Positions 12,086 to 24,626 of a stretch of 64,000 nucleotides of DNA are shown here, in pieces. Position 1 is the first letter of the stretch. Every line of letters starts with the position of its first letter. The translations under genes were made by a program, and so were the position numbers. This stretch comes from Chrysoporthe austroafricana (lineage: Eukaryota > Ascomycota > Sordariomycetes > Diaporthales > Cryphonectriaceae): positions 1,612,001 through 1,676,000 of the forward strand of contig JYIP02000001.1 of the NCBI GenBank assembly GCA_001051155.2, written 5' to 3'. The notes beneath the pieces were generated by a model. It was not told where the DNA came from. It was given only the letters and a program-made list of their open reading frames with translations, and ran no database searches.

Positions 12086-13600
12086 GGAACCTTTATTCCC
12101 GCTGTTTGTTCCCCCCTAATGAGATAATCTATAAGAGCACTTTGGGCAAACGAGCTGCCGCCGAAGGACACCGCTCGAGCATCCGGAATGCCGCGGACAT
12201 AGACCGTGCTCCTTGGATACCCGCGTGCATGGAGAGGACGCGCAGCCGCTCGTCCACCAAATCTGTGGTGTGCTCCGGAGGGATTTTCAACCGGATAGCG
12301 ACATAAAATTGGATTGAACGTGAAACCCCGGTGGGAATGATCCACTGGCGAGGCTTAGACCCGACGGTCGTTTCTTGTGCGATGGTGCACGATTCTTGCG
12401 GGACTCGGGCTTTTCGGGGTTCAGAGATTGAACAGCTTCCTGTCGACCGCTCTATACTACAGCATCAGGATCGGTTCGGAGGTGTGTTCGGGATCGGCTG
12501 GCAAACATCTCATCGCCCGCCTCGGTCAGATCGCCCTGCATGAAAGGGGAGCAGGGGCCGGGCAAGCAATGAACACGGCAGAGAGCGATCCCACTGTACC
12601 GATAGGGCGGCGGTCTGTTAGGAAAAATTGTTGAGCGGTGAATAGTACCCCATACCGTTGCAATCATGTGTGAAACCAGGCCCCGTTACACGAGATCGAC
12701 GGATAGAGGCAGCGAAGGACCTTCCGTCGGTGAGGAGGGCTGTGTGACATAGCGTACCACGACATGGCGTAACAATTTCTACTTTAACTCTGCTCCGCAA
12801 ATGCACAGTTCTGATATTTGCTAAAGAAAGGGTATTTACCCGGCTTTCAAGCTTCACCGCTGCTAGCGATGTTGCCGTAGTACCTCGTGTGTAAACAGGG
12901 CATATTGCGTTGGGGATATGTAATAAATCTGGTTGCACAATGGTCTAACCGGTACTGATAGTCTACCCCGGACTATAGATACCATCTTCCTAACGCAAAT
13001 AGATTAACGGCTGTTCGCCAATCGTGTCTAGAGTAGTTGCCGATCCTTAACGAGAGGCACGGGATGTGGAAGCCGAGATATGGATCGACACTGAAACATC
13101 TTGGTCGATATGTCGACGTCGGTCCGACTCGGCACCGTTAAGCTGGATAGAGAACTATGCAACAGTGTTGGTATGCAGCAGTGTTCGATCACATGAAAAC
13201 ATGAGAAATGCTGGAAATGATAGTAGTAGTCGGATGAAGCTGCTACGGCATCGGTGTGATAGGAGTAAGTTGAACTGTTAGAAGTGCGTTTGGAAGTGTG
13301 TATGCGAGCCGACTTCCGCCTCTGTAGAAGCACTGTGACCGTGTGGTTAAGCACGCCTTTGTCGTGGTGTCCAGGCGGACGGCTCATTGCGAAATGGGCA
13401 TAATGTAGGTTATAGCTGTACTGCATTTTATAGTAGATAGCCTCTAAAACATAAATAGCTGAGAAAATGGGAGAGCGATTCAGCAACGACACATACGATC
13501 TTGCTTACTGAACCGAAATGAGAATAGACTCAGATCACATGAAATAAAATCGACGTAGCGGGGGTATCATGCCAGGCTCCATACCCAACTCCCAAGGAAA

Positions 13601-16600
13601 TCAAAGTTCATCCTCACCGTCGTCGATGAAGATGGATGAGATTAGCCTGACGCCACTCATGGACCCCGTTGCGACCGTGTTCTCCTCCTTCACGTTGGGC
13701 TCCTCTTTTACCTCAAAGTTGACTTTCTCGTCGTTGACGGAGCTCTCGGTCTTGACGCTGCCGAGACCCAATGTGTTGTCCCTAGGCTCAAGCTTGACCT
13801 TCCAAGCTTCGACATCCTCGGCGCCATTGACCTCGGCCCGGAGGAATGCAACCTTCTTTTCATCCGCGTCCTCATCTTTCTTCAGCTCCTTCTCGAGCAA
13901 TCGCACCATACGCTTCTTGTAAAAAGAATCAAGCGCGTCTCTTCTCCCTTCCTGCGTCATCTGTTCCACCACCAGTGCGAATTCTGTGGCACTTCCAAAC
14001 CCAAATTCCTTTGCCATCGAGCAGAATTGCCTGAGCTTGACACCCTCAGGTGGCTTGAATCTCGGTGCAAATGCAGATGCCTCGGCCCCAGCAATTGCCT
14101 TATTCGCCTCGTCCTCCGCGAAGAGGGCACTTTGGCCCTCAGGATCATCGAGATCCATGGCATCTACCAGCTCAGCACGTCGCGAGAGTTGTGCTTCCAC
14201 CTTGCTTGATCCGATGACCTCTGAGTTCTCGTGAGTGTATTGGACACCAGCTGAGGCGAGAATCGCTTGGATAGCGTCGCTCTTCAGCCTGTTAGCCTTT
14301 TTCTTCACGGGCCCTTCGCCATGCTCAGTTTTAATGTACTCAGCAAATTGACCCCATCCACCATCATCATCTACCGTCTCTTCCCTTTTGATAGACTTGA
14401 AGTCTTCGTCTTCCTCGGCCTTCTCCACGTCTATGTCGGCCATTTGGACGCTGACTCGCGCCTCGGCAATATTGGTCTGGTTCATAATCCCCTGCAGTAC
14501 GACCTGGTCGCTGTGAAAACTGAAAAGGTTCTTCAAGCCGAAAAGTTCGCCCTTCCGATCTTTGTCCTGCTGGACGCCTTTGAAGTAACGGCGCTCGTTC
14601 GAGGCATTGTAGCCAATGTTGGCCTGCTGCTGCTTGTAAATTTGCCGGGCGTAGACAATCTCCTCGATTGTACCCGCAGAGACCAGCCTGTAAACCTCGA
14701 CATCCCGTAGCTGGCCAATTCTATACGCTCTATCCTGCGCTTGTAGATCATAAGCCGGGTTCCAATGCGGATCGACGATGACGACTTTGTTGGCAGCGGT
14801 GATATTGAGACCAACGCCTCCCGCCTTTGTTGAGATCAAGAAGACAAACTTGCTGGGGTCGGAGTTGAAGTCGTCGACCTCCTTTTGGCGATCCTCATAC
14901 GACATTTGTCCGCTTAAGAAGCTGACGGTGTAGCTGGTGCTCTTAAATAAAGTCTCGAGGATGTGCAATAAACGTACGCTATGAGAAAACACAAGGACCT
15001 TGTCCTGGTTGCTGTACCAGAGACCAAGGAGCTCCTTCAGTATCTTCCACTTACCGCAGAAGACAGGGTTCGACAGGACCTGAATTGAGTTTCGCTGCCG
15101 GTACAGCGTCTCCCAGTGCTTTGGAGCACACTGCTGTAGCAACTTGATGGCTGCTTTTCTCTTCTCCTGGTCCGTCTGTTCATTCGGCGGGATCAACAGA
15201 GTAAGATGGTTCGACAGCTTTTGCAAGGCCTGTATGCAAGGGAAGACCAGTGCCATCCAATGCCTTCCTGAATCATGGGCAGGTTAACATGTGCTCAAAT
15301 ATCGGTCGAAAACCGCGGAGAAGCCTCAAGCTATGTGCTGTTCTAGGACGTAACAGAGAACATAGGTGGTCAAGCGTAGAGTCGCTAGCTGCCAGTTCTG
15401 AAGGTACCCAATTACTGGTGCAACGAACGCATGCTTCGGAGAATGCGAAAGAAAATGAGACATACCATCCGACGTGAACTTGCCACAACACCAACCTCGT
15501 TTCTTTCCTGAGCCACACATGCACTCATCAGCACTTGACAAGATGGTTTGTATCTCCTCGCCTGCCAAAAGCCGCTCGTAGGCGTCCTTCTGGAGATCCG
15601 TAAGAGGGCAGAAAATCACACGGTCCGTCTTCATAGGCAGTTGGTGAGCAATCAGAGCCTTCATGCGGCGAAGGAAAAATTCGGGCAGAAGGTTTTGGAC
15701 GAGCTTCTTGGCTGTCTTCCTTGCAAGACTGAGCTGGTGCCAGGTGGCGTCATGAGATTGTCCACGCGTGAGCGGCTTGACAATAGAATGTTCCCATTCA
15801 CGCAGGCTGCCGAAGTGTCCTGGATTAGTCCAGTTGAGTAGGGTCCAGAACTCCTCGTATTTGTTCTGTATAGCTGTTCCAGTCAGGCCGATGCGGCAGA
15901 GTGCGTTGATCTTGTTCATAGCCTTGGTCGTGGAGGTACGGCGGTCTTTGATAAAGTGACATTCGTCGGCAATTACGGCATCCCACTCAACAGAGTTGAC
16001 CTTGTCCTCGTTCTTCGTATAGGTCGTGTAGGTCGTCAACATAATCTCAATTGCACCAGCACGCGCTGCCCTTAGAGCATCGTCCTTTCCACTATCATGG
16101 TAGACGTCGATCTTCCACCAGCCCCAGCGCTTGAGCTCGCTCCTCCAATTTGGAATCAGGGACCCAAGGCATACAATCAAAATTCGAGGATACCACCGTG
16201 ATGGGTCTCGTCTTATCTTTCGCAACCTCTTGGCATCCCTTTCATCGCCCGTCTTGCCAAAAGCTGCGGTCAGGAATGCAGCAACCTGAATTGTTTTCCC
16301 CAGCCCCATATCATCGCCGAGAATGGCACCTCTTTGATAGACAAATCGCTCATGCAAGAACTTGACGCCCTCAATCTGATAATCGCGAAGGTACTGTGCT
16401 ATCGATGCAGGTATCAGGCCAGCAGAGGATTCCAGGGCAATATCCCTGTACGGGCGGCACGGCTGTATGTGTTCAAGCTTTGGTCGTTCCTCCAGCTCTC
16501 TGGGATCCCTCTCGTCGTCCGAGAAGTATATACCTTCGTAGTCTGGGGACAGTCTGAGGCCAGCATGGCCGAGCTCCCTTCTGTTCTCGTCGAAATGTGC

Positions 16601-16966
16601 CCGGCGCTCGAGGATGTGCGGTGGAACGTAGACTTGGTCGCTGCCGTCCTCGGTCTCCTTCTCTTTATCGCTTCCATCGGCGCCCTTAACTACGCCATGT
16701 AATCTGGGACGGGAGACTCGCTTCGGTGTGTCCTTGCTCTTTCCCTTGCCATTTGTCGTCTTGCTCCTTTTTGCTCGCCTGGGTTTCCTGCTCTGCAGCC
16801 ACTTGTCCCGCTGGTCGTCAGGCTCGTCCGCCCAAACATCGACGTCTTCGAATTTCCGCTTGCGGGCGGTGGCAATCGCGTCTTGTGCCTCGCTAGCGGA
16901 GGATTCTGTCTCGTCATAATCACTTTTTTTGACGTGCTCGCGTGACGGTCTCTTCGAGGTCGCCAT
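13601..16966 (-). CDS. SNF2-family DNA-dependent ATPase/helicase, ERCC6L2-like
   Basis: Exons 16966..15466 and 15267..13601 are joined by a 198-base GT-AG intron (donor GGATG|GTATG, acceptor GATTCAG), giving 1055 residues. Both RecA-like lobes are present: motif I GDDMGLGKT (217-225), motif II DECH (334-337), motif III LTGTAIQN (361-368), motif IV KVLVFSHS (590-597), motif V TKAGGVGLNI (647-656) and motif VI QAQDRAYRIGQ (676-686). The GDDMGLGKT variant and the C-terminal region resembling a HEBE domain (about 925-950) point to the ERCC6L2 branch, not Rad26 or Mot1. Known animal ERCC6L2 acts in DNA repair and transcription-linked genome stability. A Cys cluster (CGSGKKRGWCC) ends exon 1. The N-terminus is Lys/Arg-rich with nuclear-localisation-like stretches. 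The gene is divergent from the acyl-CoA dehydrogenase, 460 bases apart. Confidence 0.85.
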
Positions 16967-17426
16967 TGCTTTGGAGTCTCCGACGCGTGCTTGCGGTCAC
17001 GTCAACGAGGAGTTTTGTCGTCTTCAGATTAAGAGGCAGCAACTGCAACACCTCCTGCCTATTTGTCAACCATTTCCGGATCTGTTGGCGTTCATGACGG
17101 ATGTTCACTACTGTAGACAGATTGGAAGAGAGGGCGTTGATGTTCAAGCGGCGGCCGTGTTAGCCTGACGTAGTGGAAACTGTTGCTACTCGAAGTACTT
17201 CTGTTGACGCGGTAGCACGTGCTGGATAGAACACCCCTGCTAGTTACCCCGCAGCGCCTCTCCAGACTACATGCCCAGATACGGCTTGGCATGCTAAGAC
17301 ACAAGCCACTAGGATAGTGACAATGAAATAGGGATGTGTTTGCTGGACTGTTCCAACTTTCAAGTCGCAACGTATGCTACGGACCTATCAGTTCCAGATC
17401 AGCAAACTTGACATATTATATCCACA
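16967..17426. promoter_or_regulatory. Shared intergenic region of divergent helicase and acyl-CoA dehydrogenase genes
   Basis: 460 bases separate the two start codons, so both promoters and leaders must lie here. ACATATTATATCC sits just upstream of the plus-strand ATG. No operator can be assigned by eye. Confidence 0.5.
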
Positions 17427-19882
17427 ATGCAGGCGGCCAGCTCAGATAGGGGCTTCTTTCAGCAGCAGCCGATCCTCAGGAATCAGGCTCAAGACGACCC
17501 AAGTTACCGGAGGATTCTCAAATGTTCGTCCCACCTAGCACGCTGGGCTGAGCCAACATGGTGGCTTAAAGATATCTGACTCGCCGAAGTGTTCCTGCCA
17601 TCAAGCATCTTGAATGCCGTGGATCCGGAGCTCAAAGCCCTCGGAGACAAGGTGCTGTCTCAGGATATTTTCGACCTCATCTCAGACTCCGAAAGAAACC
17701 TGCCCTATCTTCGTGGCAGCGGAAGGAACAGCTTCGGTCGGTCCAGAAGTGACGCTCTCGTTCTGAGTGAAGGATGGAGAGAGCTTCAATGTTTTGGAAT
17801 ACATAACGGGTGCTAAGCTTTCCTTCACACCTGACCACCCCCTTGAGCCTTGAGCCCTCAAGCCTTGAGCCCTAGGTCCTAATTAGGCCCTCCAAAGTTC
17901 TCTTTATTGACATCCAAACAGCATTGTCGCGTATAACTACGATACGGACCATAGACAGTACACCAGAGTAGTACAAATGCTCAGGTAGGGTGTCCATCTC
18001 TCACTTAGGAATCGATGCGGATGTCTTCGTGTGAGCACTCATCTTGGTTCAACGTGTCAAATGCTATGCTCCCCAGAAGAAAGACGTTGAGGCCGCAGCC
18101 TGTGCTGGTTCAGATCATCAACAATCGGTTGTCCAAGGAAGAGCGATCTCATAAGAGAGTGCTTCTTGGGGATCCAATCCAGAGGAGGTTGTCTTAGCCT
18201 CCTATTTCAGTTGATAGTTCGTTGTGACATCTCTCGTTGACCCTGCCTTGTATTTCGAGTCGACCTACGCATCTGGCTAGATACCGTCATGGATTGTGGC
18301 TGACCTGCGGTTGTAGATCAATATTATGGGAGGCGTCTTCTGCGAGTAATGACGTCTTCTGCCTTGCTTAGGAGTCGCTACTGACGCTACCCTGACAGAT
18401 ACGACCTGTCCGGTTGCAATGACCGACGGCGCGGCTCGTCTCCTCCAGCAAAATCTTGAAAGACCCGATCTTGACCAGACTCGCCGGCGCATCTTTCGGA
18501 ATGCTTATGATCATCTCACCTCACGAGACCTCGGATCCGCCTGGACAAGCGGACAATGGATGACAGAACGGTCAGGAGGCAGCGACATATCTCAGACCGA
18601 GACAGTCGCATCCTACGCCCCTTACCCGCATGGAATCGCTCTTCCTCTCGCGGATGCCAGCGAGAACATCCCTCTCGGGCCTTGGAGCATATCCGGCTTC
18701 AAGTGGTTCTCCAGCGCAACCGACTCATCCATGACGATCCTGCTGGCTAAGACATCCCCTGACAAGGGCGTCTTCGCCTTCCTCGCACCTATGCGGCGCC
18801 ACAGCGCAGACATCGTCTCGCCGACCGGCGAGCGCGGCGGGACAGAGCTCAACGGCGTCCGGATCTCGCGCCTCAAGGACAAGATGGGCACCAGGTCCCT
18901 CCCCACCGCAGAGCTCGAGTTGAGAGACATGCGAGGCTGGCTCGTTGGTGAGGAGGGCCGCGGCATACATGAGATCGCCACCATCCTGACCATCACCCGG
19001 CTCCGTTCCTGTATCTGCGCCCTCGGCTACCTCGGCCGTGGTCTCGCCGTTGCCAAGGCCTACACGCTCGTCCGGCAGGTCGGCGCGACCAGGGGGAGGC
19101 GGATCCCGCTGTACGAAAGCCCCCTGCACATGCGCACGCTCGCTATCATGACCAGCAGGTACCATGCGATGATGTTGTTGACGTTCTACGAGACGTACCT
19201 GCTTGGCCTGGAGGAGAGATCGCCATCAGACGTACAGAACCCCTCCGATGGCCTCCGCCCGCCGCTGCAGCACGTCACTCCCTTGCTGCGTGTCCTCTCG
19301 TCCCTAACCAAGGCGTATGTATGCAAGGAGGCTATCCCGCTCATGTACGGGTGTATGGAGGCCCTGGGTGGTGTTGGGTATCTCAACAACGCCGAGTCGG
19401 AGCATCTCAATCTTAGTCGCATCTTCCGCGATCTGTGCGTCCTTGCGACGTGGGAGGGCACTACCGACGTGCTTTCGACAGATGTGTTGAAAGCTCTGAA
19501 GCACCCTCGAGAGGGCAAGGCCAGTATTGAGGCTCTGGACTGGTTTTTGGAGATGAATAAGCCTACGCCGCGGGCTTTGGAGGCCTGGCGGATGATCAAG
19601 GAGAGACTAGAGGTCAAGACACAGGATGAGCTGGTTGCTGGGGCAAGGGATATTTGCTTCGATTTAGCCGAAGTGTTGATGGCGGCGCTGCTGGAGGTCG
19701 ATGTTGCTAGTGATGGGGATATGATGGCAGAGGCCATGCGGGACCGGTTCCTAGACCAGAGAGGCCTCAGAATTGGCTCCGTCAAGCTTGTCGCTGCGAA
19801 GCACTCATTGAGAGTTGATACGGGGATTGTCTTTGGCAATCAGCTTCCAGCGCAGACATCCAAACCCAGCACGAGATTATAG
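17427..19882 (+). CDS. AidB-like acyl-CoA dehydrogenase family flavoprotein
   Basis: Five exons fit: 17427..17523, 17590..17809, 17922..17984, 18317..18345 and 18399..19882, giving 630 residues. The joins recreate family-typical stretches (RRILK|LFLPSS; GIHNG|IVAYNY; VVQMLR|SILWEASSAN|TTCPVAMTDG). A model beginning at the ATG at 18419 would lose 143 residues of the N-terminal helical domain. Motifs are WMTERSGGSD (190-199) and GFKWFSSATD (236-245) of the flavin/beta domain, MEALGGVGYL (456-465) and WEGTTDVL (488-495) of the C-terminal helical domain. These match the AidB/ACAD11-like branch more than classical beta-oxidation enzymes. I infer FAD-dependent dehydrogenation of an unknown acyl substrate; no clear peroxisomal signal is visible at the C-terminus. 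The second donor (GG|GTGCTA) is weak. The gene converges on the LTA4 hydrolase. Confidence 0.88.
17841..17876. repeat. CCTTGAGCC direct repeats inside an intron
   Basis: Three direct CTTGAGCC copies plus a partial inverted one lie in the second predicted intron of the acyl-CoA dehydrogenase gene. Confidence 0.75.
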
Positions 19883-20283
19883 ATCAGCTGATATCGTATT
19901 ACAAGCATTTCCGCTTAGCTATTACACTATGTCTTTTGATCACCGGGTTCAGCTCTGGGGTATGTTTGCATGGTGAGGAACGAATTGTGGCAGAGCAACG
20001 CCAGATCGCAACCCTACGTTTGAGTATCATGATATCGAGGATCATGTGGTGCCAGCCGGTATACACCGATTGAATGTAAAGGCCACTCGTAATTTGACTG
20101 AGATATTTTCTCACATGACTTCACGCGGGTCCAATCGGGACAATAAATCTAGCAGCGGAGTTGTTTTTTTTGGCTTCATATCGCTTGTGAAAGTGTTTAT
20201 ATGGCGACTTTTGGGCCACCATTGTAGCCCGTGGCATCATTTGTGCTCAGCTGCGCGCTACTTTCCAACACTCAAAAACGCTT
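19883..20283. other. Convergent 3' intergenic region
   Basis: 401 bases lie between two stop codons of converging genes. It must hold both 3' ends; AT-rich stretches occur near 20150-20200. No gene is seen. Confidence 0.6.
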
Positions 20284-22514
20284 TCACTTCGCCTCCCCAG
20301 CAACACCAAGGATCTTCGCAACTATCGCCTTGCAAATGGGGTGGTAGAAATCCTTGTTCTTCTCAAACGTAGCCAACGCAAGCGGCCGGTCCACTTTGTT
20401 AAGCCCGACGAACAACGGACGCACAAACTTCATCCTGCCAACCTGGCCCAGTAGCTCCGCGACAGGCTGGTAAGTGCTGGTGACCTTGCTCTTTAGAGAG
20501 ACCTCGAAGTAAGCCGTCTTAACCTCCTTGTTTTGAGATTCGGTGAACTGATAAGATTGGCCCATCTTCTCGACCTGCCTCGCATCTAGGGGCGTGGGGA
20601 AGGCGTTGATAGTCTGCAGGAAGACGAGTTTCTGGTTGGCGCTGAGGCCTTCCACATCTTTGGGCGAAGGCGTGTAGTTCTTGCACATAGCGTCAGTAAT
20701 TTCGCAAACATGAATCAGGACCTAGTTTTAGAAATAGACTGACCTTGTCCTTCCACTGAGCAGCCAGCTTGTAACAGACGTCAATCAGCGAGGTGTCGAA
20801 TTCTGGTTTGGGCGGCATTCCGCGGTTGTAGAACCGACCCTCCCAATCGACCTCAGCAATCTTGTCCTTGAGGTCGGAGAACTCAGGCTTGCTGAAGAAC
20901 TCGAGGAACGTGTCCTTGAACTCGTACGAGTCCAGTGACTTGTTTTCCCACTTGGCGAAATAGTAAGGGATGAACTTGTCAAAGTTCTGACGACCCACAA
21001 GTCTGTCGAGATGCCAGATCATGTGAAAACCCTTCTCATACGGAACCTTGCTGAAACTATCATCTGGATCGATACCCTTGTGGTCTATCAACAACTGAGT
21101 GTACCTGTGGTCCTCTCCGAAGTCATCGATAGTATCTTGCAGGTCCTGCCAGCCGATTACGGCGGAAAAGTCGAAATAAGCGGCGCCATGGACAGCAGCA
21201 AGAATGCGGCGCTCTAGGTATGTTGTCCATCCCTCGTTCAACCAGCTAGAACCTGATTAGTGCTAAAGGTTATTAGACTCAAGAAGCAGGCAGTGGACTA
21301 ACAAATGCTCCCAGCTACAGCTCGTCACCAAGTTTCCACTCCAGCTGTGAGAGAGCTCGTGTGCAATGACATCCACATTCTCACGATCTCCGGAGACCTA
21401 TATCTGTCAGCTTAGACCTCGAGCTGGAAGGAAAGATCTGTCAAAGGTGTAACAACTTACCACGGTAGGGGTGGCGAACGTATAGATGGGGTTCTCCATG
21501 CCTACAAATTCGACATCGTCAGTAACCCCGGAGTCTCATGCCGCTAGTATTGGTGCACTCACCTCCATAGGGGAAAGAAGGCGGCAGAACGAGCACATTG
21601 TACTGCCCCCACTTATACGGGAACACGATCATCTCGATCACCTCCAAAAACTTCTCCACGTCCCTCTCAAACTCCCATTGACACGCCTTCAGCTCACCGG
21701 GGCCCGTAGCTACATACGACCTTGGGCCAATCGGTGCCTGGGCAATATCCCCTGAGGCCAGGGCAAACAGGTAACTCGGGATGGGCACCTTCTGTTCGAA
21801 GACATACAGCTTCTCGCCCCCCTCCCTCGCCTCAGGCTCGCCGTCAGCCGCAACACCGCTGGCGACTACCACATAGGGACTCGTGATGCGGAACGAGTAG
21901 GTTGACTTGACATCCGGCGTATCCTGGCACGGGAACAGACTCCGTGCGTGAATCGCCTGGCACTGGCTGAACATGAATGGGGCTTTCTTGCTCGACGTCT
22001 GCTCTGGCGTGAGCCACTGCAGCGCGGTGCACTGAGCCGTCGTCGCGACCTCGATGTCCACCTTGACCAGCTCGCCCTTAGCAACGCCAGAGGGAACCGA
22101 GATGTGCATCGGTGAGCCGAGAGGCTCCGTACGGTCTTTGATGGACCATTGGGAATCAGTTGAGTTCACCTTCACGGAGGAGACGGAAACGTGGCTGCTA
22201 TCGAGGATGATCTCCTTGCTGCCCTGGTCCGTCTGTGACTCAAGCTCCAGCGTGACCAGTCCACGGAGTGACTTCTCCTTGAAGTCGATCTTCAAGTTGG
22301 CGGTAGTGTGCTTTGTCCGCCAAGCGTCGTAGTTAGACGACGTGGAGGGGTCTCGGGCGGGCATGTTAGGTTTGTAGAAGAATCGAGCTTGGATTTTGAC
22401 CCGAATGATGAAGGGCAAGTGAGACGGGCTCTTGGCTGGCCAGGCTGATGGAGGTGAGAAGGTGCTGGGAGCAAGCTTGACCCTCTTGAAGAGACAAAAA
22501 CCCCTCAGCAGCAT
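20284..22514 (-). CDS. Leukotriene A4 hydrolase / M1-family aminopeptidase homologue
   Basis: Five exons: 22514..21563, 21501..21461, 21397..21303, 21245..20744 and 20679..20284, giving 661 residues from the first ATG. The zinc site is complete: HELSH (344-348), then 18 residues to E367 in NEGWT (gluzincin HEXXH-X18-E), with the exopeptidase motif GGMEN at 317-321. The HEAT-like C-terminal domain is present. In known homologues the enzyme is an aminopeptidase and epoxide hydrolase, usually cytosolic. The first 50 residues are basic and hydrophobic with no acidic residues, and a second ATG (22364, MPARDP) would give 611 residues, the usual family length. Two products (organelle and cytosol) are therefore possible. 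The last intron uses an AAG acceptor after CTGAC; other introns are canonical. Downstream neighbour is convergent. Confidence 0.92.
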
Positions 22515-24606
22515 GGAGACTTGTGTTGATTGCGGCTACAACCGGCGATGGTCTCACGATGCATGCATGCTCCTCACCTCGCCGGCGTAGCTATTACCTT
22601 GCCCACACACGACGATTATTTGCGGAGGCACTAAGCTTTTTTAAGTAACTGATGGGCCTCAGCTTTAAGCGCTGGGAGGTGCGATGGCTCAGTTAAGTTA
22701 GTGTCGCGGCAGAATAACGATTTTAGTCTAGTCGAATAATTCTCGGTGTTTCGCGCATTGGGAAGGCAGATGCTTTTTATCTAGCCTAGTTAGGAAGGCG
22801 GTATATCACTTTCGCTTACGTGATGCCCGCGACAGCGCTCTATCATTCTTCGCCCACTCATGGATGCCTTGACCGAACCTCGAAATCGAGAGCTCAAGGC
22901 TTCATATTATACAGCCTCCTCGTCTCACGTCCTCCTAAGCCTCCATACGTTGAATTCGCACGGACCTGAAGAAGCTCAATGGCAGCATGAAGAACGAGAG
23001 CGTGAGTTTGGTTACAGAGGTCCGGCAAGAAACACTGACTCCGTGGCGGCACCAGCGAAACATGTTTCAACCTCCTCCTGTACCTTCATGCCTTCGTCCC
23101 AAGGGCATACGGGGGATCAACCCCGCTCACTCAGACGAAACGGAGGTATCCTTTGCATCGATTCGAACCTTGGTCGTGCACCTACCAGTCGCGATGCTGC
23201 AGGGGCCCAAGATATTGCTCAAGTATTATCAGAGCTCCAGGGATTGCTGTATGGGCGTGGGAACACTCCAGTCTATTCACCACAGCGTACCCGAGGCTGC
23301 CGTGGAGAGTGATACAGAGTATGTGTGCACAGCAGGGTCTAGGAACCCGAGGTGGCGTATGAGGTCAGGGACCGCTCAATGAGCCAGAGCATGCTATCTG
23401 TCAGGTGCTGGTCCCTGTGTTTGATCCGTCATCAGCAAGGCTGCGAGGCGGGGCTCCCTTCCGTTCTCACATGATAAGCAGCAGACGGCCCGCTGGTTTG
23501 ATACTCGAAACCATTCAAGGGTCCACTAGTTGTCTGCCCTGATACGCCTCGTGGCATGCCATCCTTGCCGTTTCGGGACTATCCACGCAGTTGCAGGAAC
23601 CTCCCTCCTATGAAGTGCTCGGAATCATTGCAGCCCTTGCAATCCTCTGTCCTCTACGCACCCAGAGGGAGAAATGAAGGACCTGCACACAAAGGGTGGA
23701 ATCATACCCTCGCTATGAGAACAGACAGGCACTGGCGATATCCGTGCTATTTTCGTCCGATCCCCGCACTGCATAGGCGGTCTTGCTGCATTGGTGACGC
23801 ATGGCTCGGGCGGGAAATGCCTGTGCGGCGCCGGAACGGACTACTATACAGTGATGATATCGGTCATGTTACTATGCCGGGAATTTCGAGGTCATTGTGG
23901 CCGAGACTGACGACGACAATGTACAGCGAGGCTTCATGCGTCATTATTTTTTGCCAGCACCGTGCAACCCCCCATTACTTACGTGTATGGAGGATTGAAT
24001 CCGTCCGACCTCGGCCGAGTCGCATAGCTTCTCTCTAATGACAGCACGGTCGTGCTGATCATGGGTGTTGGTCTTGGTCTTCAATCTCGCATGCCACTCT
24101 GACCGACGGAACCCTGCCTGCTATAGGGGACCCTGAAGTCCTTCAACAGCGGGATTTACACGAACCCCAGACGCCCAGAGCCTATATTAGATTCCCATTA
24201 TCTCAGGCACTTACCACAGATAAGGATCTTGCTTCCCGCGGAATGACTCCTCCTTAGGTAATGGGCGAGACTGTAGATGTATATGCACTCCTGTACCTGT
24301 CAATCTTGAGGGCTGGCTGTCTCTCACATGTGCACATACCCAGTACATGGGTTATCTGTTCGGACTCGCTACGATCTCGCCCGAGTCGCGCGGGACCTTG
24401 CGGTCCGGCACAAAATACAGGGCGCACACGGAGATATAAAACGTGAGGTTCCTCACGAGTGGAGGTCTTTGGGGGTTAAAGGCCCCGCTTGGTGACATGA
24501 ATGGATCTGGGGTTTTGAGGGGACCTCGTAGAGATAGTAGGTGGTCCGTCCAACGTGGCGCGGAGCCGCTAGGCGAAATTCCCCGTTCGTAGCGAGACAC
24601 ATCAAG

Positions 24607-24626
24607 CCGGCCGGCCGGCCGGCCGG
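24607..24626. repeat. (CCGG)5 palindromic microsatellite
   Basis: Five uninterrupted CCGG units form a perfectly self-complementary 20-base tract. Confidence 0.95.

Larger units (their letters stand above)
2590..13600. other. About 11 kb without a supportable gene
   Basis: Only short overlapping frames occur on both strands, without recognisable domains or convincing splice chains. The part nearest 2590 is presumably promoter and leader of the minus-strand regulator. A minus-strand frame at 3908-4417 has one hydrophobic stretch (FSSLLVGLLFMTLVLLS), but it joins to nothing convincing. Simple repeats and a poly-T scar with an ambiguous base are listed separately. Base composition is mixed rather than AT-rich, so heavy repeat-induced point mutation is not evident. 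Confidence 0.5.

Noticed and set aside
11689..12345. Minus-strand frame of 218 codons with poly-Lys
   Set aside because: Produced by the poly-T runs and includes the ambiguous base; probably an assembly scar.
23153..23170. GATTCGAACC resembling a reverse-strand tRNA T-loop
   Set aside because: Flanking bases do not form the T-stem, and no acceptor or anticodon arm fits.
22860..23312. Plus-strand ATG frame of 150 codons
   Set aside because: No domain or splice continuation; a neighbouring frame is open over the same bases.
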